From assembly GCA_965276755.1 (NCBI GenBank), contig OZ255625.1, positions 806,001-870,000 on the forward strand: a DNA stretch of 64,000 nt. The letters run 5' to 3'. Positions 53,033 through 63,792 of this stretch are shown piece after piece. Origin of the DNA: CAJCIS01 sp965276755. GTDB lineage: Bacteria > Pseudomonadota > Alphaproteobacteria > Acetobacterales > Acetobacteraceae. The notes under the pieces were generated by a model that saw nothing but the letters and a program-made list of their open reading frames with translations, did not search any database and was not told the DNA's origin. Position 1 is the first letter of the stretch. Every line of letters starts with the position of its first letter. Position numbers and translations under genes: made by a program.

Positions 53033-54342
53033 ATGCGCAAGCCCGTCAATTGTCGGCGACAGACATACGGTCGTGAACCTGTTGCACCGAAGCTGCCGAA
53101 GGCGCCGGACTGCGCCCTCTTTCTCTTCGGCGCTGCGGGCGACCTCACCAAACGGCTGCTACTGCCGGCACTGTACGATCTCTCGGTCGCGGATCTGCTG
53201 CCCGACGACTTCTGCCTCGTCGGCCTCGACCGCGCCGAATTCGACGACGACACATGGCGGACATCGGCCAGCGACGTCATCAAGCAGTTGAGAGCAAGGA
53301 CCGGAGTGCCGAATTCGATACCGACCGTTTTGATCAAAAGGCATGAGAATCGCTACTCGCACGGATGGACTACATCGCGTGCGACTTCACGAAGCCGGAG
53401 ACGTTCACCCGGCTTGCGCGAGAGGTCGGCGACGGCGCCGCCGTGTTCTACCTCGCAGTCGCAGCGGGTTCTTCGTGTCCATCGTGAAGGGGCTCGGCCA
53501 GGCTGGGCTCTTGAAGTCGCGCGGTGAGGCGTTCCGCCGGATCATCGTCGAGAAGCCGTTCGGGTCCGATCTCGCGTCCGCGCAGGACCTCAACGCGCGA
53601 CTGCTCGCAGAGGCGGACGAGTCGCAGATCCAGAGCATTCTCGCGGTGCGCTTCGCCAATGGCCTGATGGAGCCGACCTGCCGGCGCGAATACATCGACT
53701 ACGTCGAGACAACCGCCGCCGAGACGGTCGGCGTCGAAGGATGGGGAGAGTTCTAGGAGTCGGAGGGCGCGCTTCGCGACATGGTGCCGAACCACCTTTT
53801 CACCCTGCTGTGCACCATTGCCATTGAAGCCCCGAACGCCTTTTCTCCAGAAGACGTGCGGACCGAGAAAGCAAAGGTTCTTGGCGCCATAAACCCGTGC
53901 AACCCAAGGATGCGGTCTGCGCGCAATATGCGGCCGGCGAGGCCGGAACACGCACCCTGCCAGCCTATTGCGCCGAGCCCTACGTTGCGCGCCACAGCAC
54001 GACGGAGACGTATGTCGCTCTCAAGCTAACGGTCAACAACTGGCGCTGGCCGGCGTTCCCTTCTACCTTCGTACGGGCAAGCGCCTCGCCGCGAGGCAGA
54101 CTGAGATCGCGGTCCACTACAAGCCGTCGCCAGTCGTGATCTTCGAGGACGCTGCGCCGGCTAACGTTTTGCGCCTGCATATCGATCCGCAGCACGGGAT
54201 AGAAACGAACTTCGCAGCCAAGCTGCCGGGGCCTCGCATAGCCCTGGCTCAGATCTCCTCGGGAAGCCAGGGAACCGCCGCTGCCGATTCGTTGCTGCAT
54301 GCCGACGGGCGGCAGTGGTCCGTGCTCTCCGTCGACGGCTGA
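53033..54342 (+). pseudogene. zwf: Glucose-6-phosphate dehydrogenase, broken (zwf remnant)
   Basis: Fragments in several frames spell a degenerate zwf. They are: DCALFLFGAAGDLTKRLLLPALYDL with the NADP-binding GxxGDL (from about 53100), MDYIACDFTKPETFTRLA at 53365, SIVKGLGQAGLLKSRGEAFRRIIVEKPFGSDLASAQDLN at about 53475, LAVRFANGLMEP and IDYVETTAAETVGVEG. A TAG follows at 53754, then GALRDMVPNHLFTLLC, and in other frames TTETYVALKLTVNNWRW and VPFYLRTGKRLAARQTEIAVHYKPSP. At least three frameshifts and one stop are present, and the catalytic RIDHYLGKE block is missing between DESQI and QSILAVRFAN. The enzyme cannot be functional from this locus. The C-terminal part is also lost. Confidence 0.9.
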
Positions 54343-54995
54343 TGCAGACCAGTCGTGCACCGACGATCTGTGGACGCGGTCCGCCAGCCACGCTCACTCG
54401 GACGGCTTCGTCGACCGCTCGGGTCAGGCTCCTCCGTCGGGGTCTCGGCTACGTCGGCGAGGAACAACGCGTGGCACCGGGCGCATCAGTCGAGGCGTAC
54501 CTGCGGGCTGGCAATACGGTCCAATCCATCGGCGACCCAGAGCCAGCGTACCGCGTCCAAGGCCCAGCACCTCCAGTTGATGCTTGCAATAGATCAGCTC
54601 GTGGCCGAGCCGGGCAACGAGGCCGCGGAACGGACCACCCCCGAACGCTTGCCGTCCGGTCGTTTCGCAACCGCTGTAGTCGGCCAGGGACCCGAGCGCC
54701 CCCCGGTCCGTTTAGCGGAATGGCGGCAGCGGTTCCAACACTCTCCCTGCGACAAGCGCCTTCGCAAATGCCGCCCAAGGTGCTTGGCCTGTTGGCGTGC
54801 GGCCTGCGCCGTTGCCGGTATCGATTTCCCGTTTGTGCCGTCACTCACGCTGGCGCGATCACCGATCGCACAGATTGCGGGGTCATGGGTTGTGCGCAGG
54901 TCCGCTTTCAAAAATGAAATGACCTGTCTCTGATGCCTTTAGGCCTTCAAGGCGCGCGACGACCTCGGGCGCCCTCACGCCGGCCGCCCAGACCT
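54343..54995. other. Decayed region, no intact gene
   Basis: About 650 bases after the zwf remnant. Several frames remain open, but residue composition is arginine/serine-rich as in non-coding GC-rich DNA. A stretch near 54570-54760 (LMLAIDQLVAEPGNEAAE) may be a relic of coding sequence but cannot be assigned. It belongs to the same degraded island. Confidence 0.4.
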
Positions 54996-55148
54996 TTAAA
55001 GCAGCAGGAATACGTTAGCCATCCTGTAGAGATCGAGCCCATCCGCGAGGTTGGCACTTCGGCGTTTGATCGGGAAGGTTGTTTCGATCTTACCTTCCTG
55101 TATCATTTTGGTCAGCGGCTTCAACCAACGCAGAACATGTGTCTGACC
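54996..55148 (-). pseudogene. Zinc-type alcohol dehydrogenase, C-terminal remnant
   Basis: About 50 residues, GQTHVLRWLKPLTKMIQEGKIETTFPIKRRSANLADGLDLYRMAN, match the C-terminal end of glutathione-dependent-formaldehyde- or zinc-alcohol-dehydrogenase-like proteins, whose usual end is GQTHVQRYL-PLL-IEKGEIDPSF-ITHRL-LDDAP-AYRMF. The rest of the enzyme is absent: upstream of the GQTH the sequence is unrelated and ends near the hairpin at 55192. It is a relic of a gene brought in or broken by rearrangement. Confidence 0.6.
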
Positions 55149-55191
55149 GCTCCGGCTAGTGTTCGAGCACGTGGTGTAAATTGTAAGCACC

Positions 55192-55254
55192 ATTGGGTCG
55201 GCCTTGCCCCTTCTGGGCGGCGTAGCCGTCCGGAAGCGGCAAGGCCGACCCAAT
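55192..55254. repeat. 63-bp near-perfect palindrome (cruciform)
   Basis: Outer arms of 22 bp beginning ATTGGGTCGGCCTTGCC (55192) pair with their inverse (ending 55254) at 21 of 22 positions. The loop itself contains GGGCGGCGTAGCCGTCC, a further 7-bp stem around GTA. Together they form a cruciform-like hairpin of 63 bases. It marks the border between the dehydrogenase remnant and the ISL3 remnant. Confidence 0.85.
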
Positions 55255-55411
55255 GGCCAAAGTGTTTGGGGTGGTCACCGGATCAGTGGGCTGCGGTGGC
55301 TGTCAAGGATGGCCGAAGGCCACCGCGGAGCGGCGCGGCGTGCGTCCTTGATTGCCGCCGCAGCCAACGTCACGCTGGATCGGCCGGGGGGCACACGCCG
55401 GAGGGGCAGAG

Positions 55412-55689
55412 ATGAAAGATACGAGCTTGCTGCAGGTGGCCCTTGGCCTGAGCCGGCCCTGGACCGTGATTGAAAGCACATTTAATGCGGCAGACCGCAG
55501 GCTCGACATCTGTCTGGATTTCGCGCGTGGCAACCGCTTTGCCTGTGCAAATTGCTGGACAGCCGATTACCCCGTGCACGATACCGAAAGCTCCACCTGG
55601 CGGCATCTCAACTTCTTCCAGCACCAAGCCTTTCTGCACGCCCGCGTGCCGCGAACACGATGCGTGCAATGCGGTGTCGCAAAATCTGT

Positions 55690-55690
<1 letters not shown>
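55412..55690 (+). pseudogene. ISL3-family transposase, N-terminal remnant
   Basis: About 90 residues from MKDTSLLQVALGLSRPWTVIESTFNAADRRLDICLDFARGNRFACANCWTADYPVHDTESSTWRHLNFFQHQAFLHARVPRTRCVQCGV. These form the N-terminal zinc-finger domain of ISL3 transposases, with CANC (about 47-50) and CVQC (about 86-89) pairs and the RHLNFFQ strand. After CGV the sequence changes abruptly to a serine-recombinase remnant at about 55690. The catalytic DDE domain is gone, so it is a dead fragment. Confidence 0.85.
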
Positions 55691-56023
<333 letters not shown>

Positions 56024-56040
56024 TCAATGTGTCATTTGTC

Positions 56041-56105
56041 GTCTTCCAGTAGTCAGGGGCGTGTTTTCTCTGACAACTGGAAGCTGACCACTGACACCTG
56101 GAAGT
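56041..56105. repeat. TCAG-type palindrome between 5S and tRNA-fMet
   Basis: CTTCCAGTAGTCAGGGG (56043-56059) pairs with CTCTGACAACTGGAAG (56068-56083), followed by CTGACCACTGACACCTGGAAG. It belongs to the TCAG/CTGA palindrome family that recurs through the rRNA operon. Confidence 0.7.
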
Positions 56106-56113
56106 ATGCTTGA

Positions 56114-56233
56114 AGACCTGGCGGCGACCGACTTTCCCGTGCCTTGAGGCACAGTATCATAGGCGCTGGGGATTTTCACGGCCGAGTTCGGTATGGGATC
56201 GGGTGCAGGCTCCCCGCAATGGCCACCAGGTCG
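56114..56233 (-). rRNA. 5S ribosomal RNA
   Basis: A 5S gene of about 118-120 nt. Ends GACCTGGTGGCC and GCCGCCAGGTC pair as helix I. Internal motifs are CCCGATCCCATACCGAACTCGGCCGTGAAA (loop B/C region) and AGCGCCTATGATACTG. It lies about 165 bases after the 23S 3' end. Ends are approximate. Confidence 0.95.
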
Positions 56234-56362
56234 TCAAGCACACGCCCGATTGGACGAATGTGCGTGACGCAGGTTCTGGTGAGAATGCTGAGCATAACCG
56301 CAAATGAATGGCTTGCTTCCATGCATGGTGTCGTTGCGCCGTCATGCTCCACTGCCAGATTT

Positions 56363-56398
56363 GCATCTGACAACTGAACCCTGACAACTGACAACTGC
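56363..56398. repeat. TGACAACTG cluster at the 23S 3' border
   Basis: Three overlapping copies of TGACAACTG (56368, 56382 and 56389) sit directly beside the 23S 3' end, as one arm of a TCAG-type palindrome whose partner I do not find. It may affect rRNA processing. Confidence 0.6.
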
Positions 56399-56517
56399 TC
56401 AAACGCCTATCGGGCGATTAGGACCAGTTAGCTGAGCGCATTGCTGCGCGTATACATCTGGCCTATCGACGTGATGGTCTATCACGGCCCTCGGGGAGAC
56501 CTATTTTTGAGGTGGGT

Positions 56518-56549
<32 letters not shown>

Positions 56550-56695
56550 TCCATACTTAGCTACCCGGCCATGCCACTGGCGTGACAACCGGTTCACCAG
56601 AGGTATGTTCATCCCGGTCCTCTCGTACTAGGGACAAATCCTCTCAAGTCTCCAACACCCACGGCAGATAGGGACCGAACTGTCTCACGACGTTC

Positions 56696-56808
<113 letters not shown>

Positions 56809-56840
56809 GACTCTTGGGGGAGATCAGCCTGTTATCCCTA

Positions 56841-56876
<36 letters not shown>

Positions 56877-56999
56877 GCGGGACCACCGGATCACTATGGC
56901 CGACTTTCGTCTCTGCTCGAACTGTCGCTCTCGCAGTCAGGCGGGCTTATGCCATTGCACTCAACAGCCGATGTCCGACCGGCTTGAGCCCACCATCGC

Positions 57000-57050
<51 letters not shown>

Positions 57051-57304
57051 TGCAGGGTCCCGACGCCGGATGACGGCGTGCGGTTAGACATCAGAAGAGT
57101 TCAGGGTGGTATTTCAAGGTTGGCTCCACACAAGCTAGCGCCCATGCTTCGATGCCTCCCACCTATCCTACACAGCACTCTCCTAATGCCACTGCAAAGC
57201 TGCAGTAAAGGTTCATAGGGTCTTTCCGTCTGACCGCGGGTACCCCGCATCTTCACGGGGAATTCAATTTCGCTGAGCCGATGCTGGAGACAGTGGGGAA
57301 GTCG

Positions 57305-57395
<91 letters not shown>

Positions 57396-57772
57396 AATTC
57401 AGAGCTTGCACCCCTCCTCTTAACCTTCCGGCACCGGGCAGGCGTCAGACCCTATACGTCGTCTCTCGACTTCGCAGAGCCCTGTGTTTTTACTAAACAG
57501 TCGCTACCCCCTGCTTTGTGTCACCCGCAAATGGTTGCCCAAAAGCGGGTCTCGCTTATCCCGAAGTTACGCGAGCAATTTGCCTAGTTCCTTCAGCATC
57601 GTTCTCTCAAGCGCCTTGGTATGCTCTACCAGTCCACCTGTGTCGGTTTCGGGTACGGTCTATACGCCAGAGCTGTTTCCTGACGCGATCCAAAAGCCGG
57701 GACAATCCGTTAAACCCCGACAACATATCTCGCGTGTCACTTCTGGCAGGCGCGGGAATATTCACCCGCTTC

Positions 57773-57805
<33 letters not shown>

Positions 57806-57974
57806 GCCGGCTCACCCTGCGCGGATTAACCTTGCGCAGGAACCCTTGGACTTTCGGCGACAGAGTTTCTCACTCTGTTTGTCGCTACTCATGTCAGCAT
57901 TCGCACTTCCGATACCTCCAGCACCCCTCACGGGTATACCTTCGCAGGCTTACGGAACGCTCCGCTACCGCTCA

Positions 57975-58410
57975 GTTGTCAGGTATCAGTCATCAGGAGT
58001 CAGAAAGGTGTTTAATCATGCCCTGCAGCATGCGTGCGATTTCGGACAGTTCCGCCATCCACGCCTCTGCCACGCTCACCTCGACATAATCGAGGTCTCG
58101 CGCATATTCACACCAGAGCCGCGCTTCATCCGCAGATCCCATCGCCATGACGACATAGCGGCGGAACTCGACAGCCGAGCCGACTTGCCGCCCGCGCCCT
58201 TCGGCAAGTAGGCCGCAAATCGATTTCGTGGCACGCCGCAACTGGTCGGCAAGCCCACGATACTGCTCGATCGGTGGAAACGCTAAACTGCTTCGATGAA
58301 TGACCAGCGACAACGCGTAAGCCCGACGGAATACCGCCAACTCACGCACATCGCCCGCCATAACACCATCCTTTCTGTCTGACCCCTGAAGACTGATACC
58401 TGTCTCCTGA
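57975..58410 (-). other. 23S rRNA intervening sequence at helix 45
   Basis: The rRNA that normally closes helix 45 is opened and replaced by about 435 nt. The base of the insert is a stem: 11 perfect pairs (57980-57990 CAGGTATCAGT with 58392-58402 ACTGATACCTG) continuing through TCAGGAGTCAGAAAGG / CCTTTCTGTCTGACCCCTGA. Inside is an ORF for a four-helix-bundle protein on the rRNA-sense strand. RNase III would be expected to cut the long stem and fragment the 23S. Confidence 0.9.
57993..58361 (-). CDS. Four-helix-bundle (23S IVS / S23-type) protein
   Basis: A 122-residue protein encoded within the 23S intervening sequence. The family pattern is FRRAYALSLVIHRSSLAFPPIEQYRGLADQLRRATKSICGLLAEGRGRQVGSAVEFRRYVVMAMGSADEARLWCEYARDLDYVEVSVAEAWMAELSEIARMLQGMIKHL: a YGLADQLRRA-SI-LAEG core and a paired-helix layout known from IVS proteins in Leptospira and other bacteria. 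An AAAGGA ribosome-binding site lies upstream in the stem, and the stop lies in the opposite arm, so folding may control translation. Its function is unknown; a structural or RNA-binding role has been suggested for the family. It is read in the same direction as the rRNA. Confidence 0.9.
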   Translation of the reverse strand: MAGDVRELAVFRRAYALSLVIHRSSLAFPPIEQYRGLADQLRRATKSICGLLAEGRGRQVGSAVEFRRYVVMAMGSADEARLWCEYARDLDYVEVSVAEAWMAELSEIARMLQGMIKHLSDS

Positions 58411-58470
58411 ACCCACGTCTTCGGTAAATGGCTTGAGCCCCGTTACATCTTCGGCGCAGGGTTTCTAATA

Positions 58471-58528
<58 letters not shown>

Positions 58529-59103
58529 TTGTTTTGGAATCCCCACATCCTTTCCCACTTAGCCATTATTTTGGGACCTTAGACGGTGGTCTGGGCTGTT
58601 TCCCTCTCGACGACGGACCTTAGCACCCGCCGTCTGTCTGCCGGACTATACTCCACGGTATTCGGAGTTTGGTTAGGTTTGGTAAGACTTTGGGTCCCCC
58701 TAGCCCATCCAGTGCTCTACCCCCGTGGGTAAACATCCGACGATCTACCTCAATAGATTTCGCGGAGAACCAGCTATCTCCAAGTTTGATTGGCCTTTCA
58801 CCCCTAGCCACAGCTCATCCCCGACTTTTTCAACAGGCGTGGGTTCGGCCCTCCAGTGCGTGTTACCGCACCTTCAGCCTGGCCATGGCTAGATCACTTG
58901 GTTTCGGGTCTTCTGCCGGCAACTGAACGCCCTGTTCAGACTCGCTTTCGCTGCGCCTACACCTAACGGCTTAAGCTTGCTGCCAACAGAAACTCGCTGA
59001 CCCATTATACAAAAGGTACGCCGTCACCCCAGGTGGGGCTCCGACTGCTTGTAAGCATTCGGTTTCAGGTCTCTTTCACTCCCCTCGTCGGGGTGCTTTT
59101 CAC

Positions 59104-59135
<32 letters not shown>

Positions 59136-59300
59136 ATCAGGGAGTATTTAGCCTTGGAGGGTGGTCCCCCCATGTTCAGACAGGATTTCACGTGTCCCGC
59201 CTTACTCAAGGATCTTCGCGCGCTATCGCATACGGGGCTATCACCCATATCGCCGGACTTTCCAGACCGTTCTGCTACACACACAAAGACCACTGGGCTG

Positions 59301-59334
<34 letters not shown>

Positions 59335-59560
59335 TGTTGATGTCTGTTCCTCCAGGTACTGAGATGTTTCAGTTCCCCGGGTTTGCCTCCCACCACTATG
59401 TATTCATGATGGGATCTCCGTTGCCGGAGGGGTTGCCCCATTCGGACATCCACGGATCAAAGCCTGCTCGCGGCTCCCCATGGCTTTTCGCAGCGTGCCA
59501 CGTCCTTCATCGCCTCCTGATGCCAAGGCATCCACCGAATGCTCTTATCGTGCGTTTGAT

Positions 59561-60072
59561 CCAATCAGGGGTCAGGGATCGGGTGGCAGGAATCAGAGTG
59601 AACCGATGCCGGACACGCTTGCCAAAACCCTCAATATCACCATGCACAGAAGCAAACCATTCAACGGCCACATACTGGGCCGAGGCTCGCTTCTTAAATT
59701 TACCATTCTCATACTCAGCTTTTACTCAACGCCTCTGAACGCATAATGCCGCGATCTTTGGAGCCGCACGCATAACCGCGCGCACGGACATCCAGTCAGA
59801 CTTGGCTGACCGCGGCACGCCCAGAGACGCACCAGAACCTGATTCACAGTACAAAAGAACACAGCATCCAAGCAGACGCAAAAGCGCGCCATGGACACCG
59901 AAGGGCCACAATCAGACGCCCCCACGCTATGGAGGGCAGACGACCGCAACCGATGGAATGAAATCTTCTCCGTGGTTCAAACCAAATCAGAAAGATCGAC
60001 CTGGATGCCAAAAGCATCAACCAAGTCCAACCCACCTTCTGACAACTGCAAACTGACACCTGATCGCTGACA
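59561..60072. other. 16S-23S spacer, part beside 23S
   Basis: About 510 bases with low GC content between tRNA-Ala and 23S. It begins and ends with TCAG-type arms: 59566-59600 (AATCAGGGGTCAGGGATCGG) and 60035-60072 (CTGACAACTGCAAACTGACACC), which share the word CAG-GATC-GGTG-CAG in inverse orientation. The middle has no gene and no structure I can name. Confidence 0.55.
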
Positions 60073-60145
60073 TGGAGACTATCGGGATCGAACCGATGAC
60101 CTCCTGCTTGCAAAGCAGGCGCTCTCCCAGCTGAGCTAAGCCCCC
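60073..60145 (-). tRNA. tRNA-Ala (UGC)
   Basis: A 73-nt cloverleaf. Acceptor GGGGGCT pairs with AGTCTCC, the anticodon loop is TTTGCAA (UGC), and the T loop is GGTTCGATCC. No encoded CCA follows. It lies after tRNA-Ile in the 16S-23S spacer, as in most proteobacteria. Confidence 0.97.
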
Positions 60146-60149
60146 TCAG

Positions 60150-60220
60150 CAGGGGTCAGGGGACAGGTATCAGGGGTCAGGAAAACTCTGACTCCTCATA
60201 CCTGAAGCCCTGAACCCTAA
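60150..60220. repeat. TCAG-type palindrome between tRNA-Ala and tRNA-Ile
   Basis: AGGGGTCAGGGGACAGGTATCAGG (60156 on) pairs with TCATACCTGAAGCCCTGAACCCT (60197 on). The word TCAGGTAT and its inverse, also found in the 23S insertion stem, is shared. It is a hairpin of about 65 nt placed between the two tRNAs. Confidence 0.75.
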
Positions 60221-60224
60221 ACGA

Positions 60225-60298
<74 letters not shown>

Positions 60299-60299
60299 G

Positions 60300-60393
60300 G
60301 GAACAGTTGGCAGTTGTCAGCTCTCAGTTGTCAGACCCAATCATCAGAGCGACTCTGACAACTTATGACTGACAACTGAAAACTGATAACCAC
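60300..60393. repeat. TCAG-type palindrome between tRNA-Ile and 16S
   Basis: Arm CAGTTGGCAGTTGTCAGC and its near-inverse GACTGACAACTGAAAACTG, plus inner CAGTTGTCAGA / TCTGACAACT, form a long hairpin of about 90 nt. It directly follows the tRNA-Ile 5' end. The TTGTCAG word is repeated four times. Confidence 0.75.
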
Positions 60394-60526
60394 GGGAAGG
60401 GATACGCGGACGGCGCCCGGCAGGACGTAACTATGACGTCCTTCTAGTCCGGTTCGATCTGGCGAGTTCGCCTGAAGCATCCGCTCCAGGACTTTGCGGA
60501 GTCCTTCAAAGCCCCAACCCTCACCT

Positions 60527-60572
60527 TCCAATCTGATGACTGAAAGCTAAATGCTGGTGGCTGATCGAAAGA
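60527..60572. repeat. TCAG-type half-copy next to the 16S 3' end
   Basis: ATCTGATGACTGAAAGC and GGTGGCTGATCG carry the same words as the arm of the 16S insertion (read inversely GATCAGCC...AGCATT...GTCATCAGA), but no partner arm is evident nearby. It lies about 10 bases after the 16S 3' end. Confidence 0.5.
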
Positions 60573-60579
60573 CATCCTT

Positions 60580-62145
<1,566 letters not shown>

Positions 62146-62454
62146 CCTGCAAACCCACAACAACCCCGAAAGGCGCCGCAGACCGGCAAAATAAACAGAC
62201 CCCAAACTCAATACATCTCAATGCCTCCCACAAACCCACGAGGGGCAGGCCGGAGAGGCCACTCTTCTAAACACTGCGTATTGCGTAGCATAAAGATACG
62301 TAAACCAGCAGCGCCCATAAAAGCAGCCATCAAGATCCCATAAGCCAGAGCCAAACCAAATCAGCCCCAAACCCAAAATCCGTCAAACCACACACCTGCC
62401 ACCATCACCCATGCCGCAAAGCACAAAATAATGGCCCAAGGAGCGCCGCCAGCG
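62146..62454. other. 16S leader region
   Basis: About 300 bases of A-rich, low-GC sequence upstream of 16S in transcription order. It is expected to hold the leader and antitermination signals, but none was identified with certainty. No protein-coding signature is evident. Confidence 0.4.
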
Positions 62455-62484
62455 TATCCCTTCCATTCCATATGCAATTGTCAA
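62455..62484 (-). promoter_or_regulatory. Candidate rRNA operon promoter
   Basis: On the minus strand TTGACA (62484-62479) is followed after 18 bases by GGGATA (62460-62455). The -35 is perfect; the -10 is weak. It lies about 310 bases upstream of 16S, a normal distance. It is the best match I see in the region. Confidence 0.45.
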
Positions 62485-62824
62485 CGAACAAAACACCAGC
62501 AAGCGCAGCACCAAGGCAACTAAGCCAAAGAGCTACCCAGAAGATGCCCGCTACCCAGCAGCGAGCCGAGAAAGCTAATGTGCCTGACCCAGATCCGCAA
62601 GTGATTTCTCGGCGGTCTGGGTTGGTGGAGCGGCTTCTAACGGCCACCGCCCCCCGTGTCAACACCGTGGCAACCTGCGAGACCATCCCGGAATGCCCAA
62701 GCACAATCACACGTAAGGAAATAGTGCTTCCCATATACACGCTTGCCTGAGATAATGCCACGTAACCACAGACTATGCGCGTGGATTTAAGCAAACCTCC
62801 ACCTGCTTTGGAAGTGCCCAAACG
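62485..62824. other. Divergent intergenic region, rRNA / ssu
   Basis: About 340 bases between the candidate rRNA promoter and the ssuA start. Open frames exist on both strands but their residues are not protein-like. It probably contains further promoter elements for both sides. Confidence 0.4.
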
Positions 62825-63775
62825 ATGCGCCTCGCTTTCCTCCGCAGCATGGCCATGCCCGCGCTCGCCTTTGTCCTAGGCGCCGCCTCACCCGCCCTCT
62901 CCTCACCACGAACCATCAATATCGGCTACCAGAAATACGGCACACTGGTCTTCGAAAAAACCCGCGGCACCCTTGAGAAACGCCTTTTCCCTGTCGGCGT
63001 GGCCGTGCACTGGACCGAATTTCTCGGCGGCCCCGCCCTGCTCGAAGCCATGGGCGCAGGCGCCATAGATTTCGGCATATCGGGCGATGCACCCCCCATC
63101 TTCGCCCAAGCCGCCGGCGTGGATCTTGCCTATGTCGGCGTCGAACCCGCCAGCCCCCATGGCGAGGCCATTATCGCCCTGCAATCCTCACCTATCCAGA
63201 CCGTCGCCAATCTGCGCGGCAAGCGCATCGCGCTCAACAAGGGCAGCAACGTGCATAATCTGCTCGTGCGCGTGCTCGCCGCCAACGGCCTGTCGATTAC
63301 CGACGTGCAACCCATCTACCTTAAGCCCTCTGATGCGCGCGCCGCTTTTGAAAATGGCAGCGTGGACGCTTGGGTCATCTGGGACCCCTATCTGGCTGCC
63401 GCACAAACCGCACTCCCCACACGCGAAATCGCCGACGGAGTCGACAAGAATGGCCACGTCGTCGATGAAAATCGCGAATTCTTCCTCGCCTCTCGTACCT
63501 ATGCGCGCGCCAACCCCGATGTCATAGCCGCCACTTTGACAGACCTGACGCAGACCGAAACCTACGCTGCCGCCCACCGCCCTGAAGTCGTCAGCGTGCT
63601 CGCACCCGCCATGGGCATGGACCCCGCCGCGGTCAAACGTGCGATCGACCGTCTGGCCTTTGGCGTGGCCCCGCTCACGCCGGCCAATTTCGCCTCCCAG
63701 CAAGACATTGCAGACCTCTTCGCCAAGCTTCACCTGATCCCGGCACGCATCGATGTCGGCCAGGCGAAAATCTGA
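62825..63775 (+). CDS. ssuA: Aliphatic sulfonate ABC transporter, substrate-binding protein
   Basis: A 316-residue periplasmic binding protein. The signal peptide is MRLAFLRSMAMPALAFVLGAASPALS. It has the NMT1/SsuA fold signatures INIGYQKYGTLVFEKTRGTLEKRL (about 31-54), VHWTEFLGGPALLEAMGAGAIDFGISGDAPPIFAQAAG (about 60-98), LRGKRIALNKGSNVHNLLVRVL (about 129-150) and DAWVIWDPYLAAAQTALPTR (about 180-200). It binds alkanesulfonates for sulfur supply. The next gene, 17 bases downstream, is ssuD, confirming the operon. It would be expected to be induced by sulfate limitation. Confidence 0.88.
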   Translation: MRLAFLRSMAMPALAFVLGAASPALSSPRTINIGYQKYGTLVFEKTRGTLEKRLFPVGVAVHWTEFLGGPALLEAMGAGAIDFGISGDAPPIFAQAAGVDLAYVGVEPASPHGEAIIALQSSPIQTVANLRGKRIALNKGSNVHNLLVRVLAANGLSITDVQPIYLKPSDARAAFENGSVDAWVIWDPYLAAAQTALPTREIADGVDKNGHVVDENREFFLASRTYARANPDVIAATLTDLTQTETYAAAHRPEVVSVLAPAMGMDPAAVKRAIDRLAFGVAPLTPANFASQQDIADLFAKLHLIPARIDVGQAKI

Positions 63776-63792
63776 CCACGCAAGGACCCTGT

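Noticed and set aside
62405..62821. A 138-codon minus-strand frame upstream of the rRNA operon.
   Set aside because: It covers the expected rRNA promoter region, lacks a ribosome-binding site, and its residue content is not protein-like.
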